Positions 62,735 to 64,000 of a stretch of DNA of 64,000 nucleotides are shown here, in pieces. Under the pieces are notes generated by a model, which worked only from the letters and a program-made list of their open reading frames with translations, did not search any database and had not been told where the DNA came from. The DNA comes from Roseiarcus sp963709185 (GTDB taxonomy: Bacteria > Pseudomonadota > Alphaproteobacteria > Rhizobiales > Beijerinckiaceae). Every line of letters begins with the position of its first letter. Position 1 is the stretch's first letter. The position numbers were made by a program, and so were the translations under genes. The stretch covers positions 1-64,000 of the forward strand of contig CAVPVQ010000032.1 in NCBI GenBank assembly GCA_963709185.1, in the 5' to 3' direction.

Positions 62735-63487
62735 ATGGCGGGCGAGCCGGTTCCGTTCAACTATCGCTATTTCATCGAGCACGCAGCGCGACTGGGCGGG
62801 CGGTCGCTCGACTATGGCTGCGGCGTCGGCGATATGGTCGCGCTCGGCCGCGCCGGCGGTCTCGACATTTGGGGCGCCGACACGTTCGACGGCTATTATT
62901 CCGGATGGGCGGACGCGCTGAAGCCGGCGGTCAGGGACCGCGTCGCGCGGATCGTCGAGCAGCGCGCCGACTTTCCCGACCAGCATTTCGATCTCGTGAT
63001 GTCCAACCAGGTGCTGGAGCACGTCACCGATCCCGAACGCGTCGTCGCCGATGTCTTTCGTCTGTTGCGGCCAGGAGGTCGGTTCATCGCCGCCTTTCCA
63101 GTGGTGGACACGTGGTACGAGGGCCATGTCGGCCTTTATTTTGCGCACCGCTTCAAGGCCAAGAGTCCGTTGCGTCGGAGTTATTTCGATCTCAGCCATC
63201 GCCTCGGCTTCGGGCTCTATCGCGGCAATTTGACGACCGCGCAATGGACGGCGATGTCAGAGAACACTCTCGACCAGGCGTGCTTCTACTATCCGCTGGC
63301 GCGCATACGTAAGGCGTTCGAGGAGACCTTCGACGCCCGTCTCGAAGACATTTCGGTCGACTACATGCGCCGCCGGCTCGGGAAGCGGGCAAGCGCCGCG
63401 CCCCGCCTCGCCGATCCGCTTCTGCGCTTTGTCTATCACGTCCGGGCGGGACGGATTTTCAGCATTCGCAGGCCGATCTCGGCCTAA
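62735..63487 (+). CDS. class I SAM-dependent methyltransferase
   Basis: A 250-residue methyltransferase: motif I LDYGCGVGDMVALGRAGG, acidic end GADTFDGYYSGWAD, then FDLVMSNQVLEHVTDPERVV and LRPGGRFIAAFPVVDTWYEGH. The last resembles SAM enzymes acting on cell-surface or lipid intermediates. ATG 62735 has GAGGG upstream. Substrate unknown. Confidence 0.78.
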   Translation: MAGEPVPFNYRYFIEHAARLGGRSLDYGCGVGDMVALGRAGGLDIWGADTFDGYYSGWADALKPAVRDRVARIVEQRADFPDQHFDLVMSNQVLEHVTDPERVVADVFRLLRPGGRFIAAFPVVDTWYEGHVGLYFAHRFKAKSPLRRSYFDLSHRLGFGLYRGNLTTAQWTAMSENTLDQACFYYPLARIRKAFEETFDARLEDISVDYMRRRLGKRASAAPRLADPLLRFVYHVRAGRIFSIRRPISA

Positions 63488-63528
63488 CAAGCTCCCGCCC
63501 CGCCAGCCCGACCAATCTGTCGCGCCGG

Positions 63529-64000
63529 TCAGGAGAGCTGCTTGCGGATCGCCAGCAATTCCTTGCGGCGCTCGGCGCTCGGTTCGGGATAGCTCATCTT
63601 GAGGTCCTTCAACGCCTCGACGATGATGGTGGAGACGATCAGCCTGGTGTTCAGCTTGTCGTCGGCCGGAACGACGTGCCAGGGGCAATCGTCGGTGCTT
63701 GTCGCGCCGAGGCATTCCTCATAGGCGGTTTGATATTTCTTCCAGAACTTGCGCTCCTCGATATCGGCGAGGCTGAATTTCCAGTTCTTTTCCGGCTCGT
63801 CGATGCGCGCGAGAAACCGCTTGCGTTGCTCTTCCCTGGAGAGGTGAAGGAAGAATTTGACGATGCGGGTTCCATTGGCGTGCAGATGCCGCTCCAGACC
63901 CGCGATCGACCGGTAGCGCTCGCGCCAGAAGGTCTTGTGATCATGCGTCGGCTCGGCGAGCGCCTCGCCGCGCAGAATCTCCGGATGCACCCGCACGATC
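63529..64000 (-). CDS. PPK2-family polyphosphate kinase, C-terminal part (runs off the window)
   Basis: The last 157 residues of a polyphosphate kinase 2 family protein; the start lies beyond base 64000. Recognisable: RVHPEILRGEAL, FWRERYRSIAGLERHL, GTRIVKFFLHLSREEQRKRFLARIDEPEKNWKFS and WHVVPADDKLNTRLIVSTIIVEAL. PPK2 enzymes transfer phosphate between polyphosphate and nucleotides. Walker A and the lid Asp are in the missing part, so the subclass cannot be assigned. Confidence 0.85.
   Translation of the reverse strand, partial: IVRVHPEILRGEALAEPTHDHKTFWRERYRSIAGLERHLHANGTRIVKFFLHLSREEQRKRFLARIDEPEKNWKFSLADIEERKFWKKYQTAYEECLGATSTDDCPWHVVPADDKLNTRLIVSTIIVEALKDLKMSYPEPSAERRKELLAIRKQLS

Overview
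This is high-GC chromosomal DNA with alphaproteobacterial, probably Hyphomicrobiales (Rhizobiales), gene content. The support is a hemC-hemD-mitofilin-hemY block, the divergent bamE / CBP3-DUF177-plsX-fabH block, a 6S RNA / ygfA / ymdB-like / yebC block, a Porin_2-type porin, a bifunctional Rel and a TIGR03808-type Tat repeat protein. The genus cannot be fixed from the sequence.

Layout. 1-1062: an IS630-family element whose left end coincides with base 1. 1270-1345: tRNA-Thr(CGU). 1482-6236 (minus): haem genes hemC, hemD, a mitofilin-like protein and hemY, divergent from tsaD, a palindromic intergenic repeat, gpsA, a methyltransferase, an EVE protein and acs (6341-12106). 12113-17428: MFS exporter, mntR/mntH with a candidate MntR operator in the mntH promoter, an aspartate aminotransferase and a vapBC toxin-antitoxin pair. 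17530-21224: 6S RNA, ygfA, ymdB-like, an inserted AAA ATPase and yebC. 21225-26170: sparse accessory DNA with small exported proteins, a cobT fragment, intact cobT, a short-chain dehydrogenase and a small secreted gene with an in-frame amber codon. 26175-34891 (minus): a symporter-histidine kinase-receiver hybrid, dps, a threonine/serine dehydratase, a gamma-glutamylcyclotransferase and rel. 35282-44282: porin, then a large repetitive secreted protein beside its likely type I exporter (HlyB-like and HlyD), flanked by a second copy of the hlyD 3' end. 44773-51703: CusF-like protein, diguanylate cyclase, fabH-plsX-DUF177-CBP3, bamE, a CBS protein, tRNA-Gln, and an ArsR/AHSA1 pair divergent from an exported hydrolase. 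53177-59424: an aromatic-catabolism cluster (extradiol dioxygenase, LysR, galD-, galB- and galC-like enzymes, a dehydrogenase, a SnoaL-like protein). 59619-64000: small exported protein, histone-H1-like protein, Tat repeat protein, methyltransferase and the end of a PPK2-type kinase.

Two points cut across the window. First, eight genes are broken by one- or two-base frameshifts, nearly all fitting one inserted base, often in a homopolymer; removing them gives family-typical lengths (aatA 400 aa, mntH 448 aa, SDR 263 aa, transposase 327 aa). This looks like residual sequence error as much as gene decay, so these genes may be functional. Second, the most interesting biology is the 53-59 kb catabolic cluster: lower-pathway enzymes of gallate/protocatechuate 4,5-cleavage type beside a type I (VOC) extradiol dioxygenase rather than a LigAB/GalA type II enzyme, with a LysR gene and a LysR-type site between the divergent units. 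The repeat-flanked type I secretion substrate is second.
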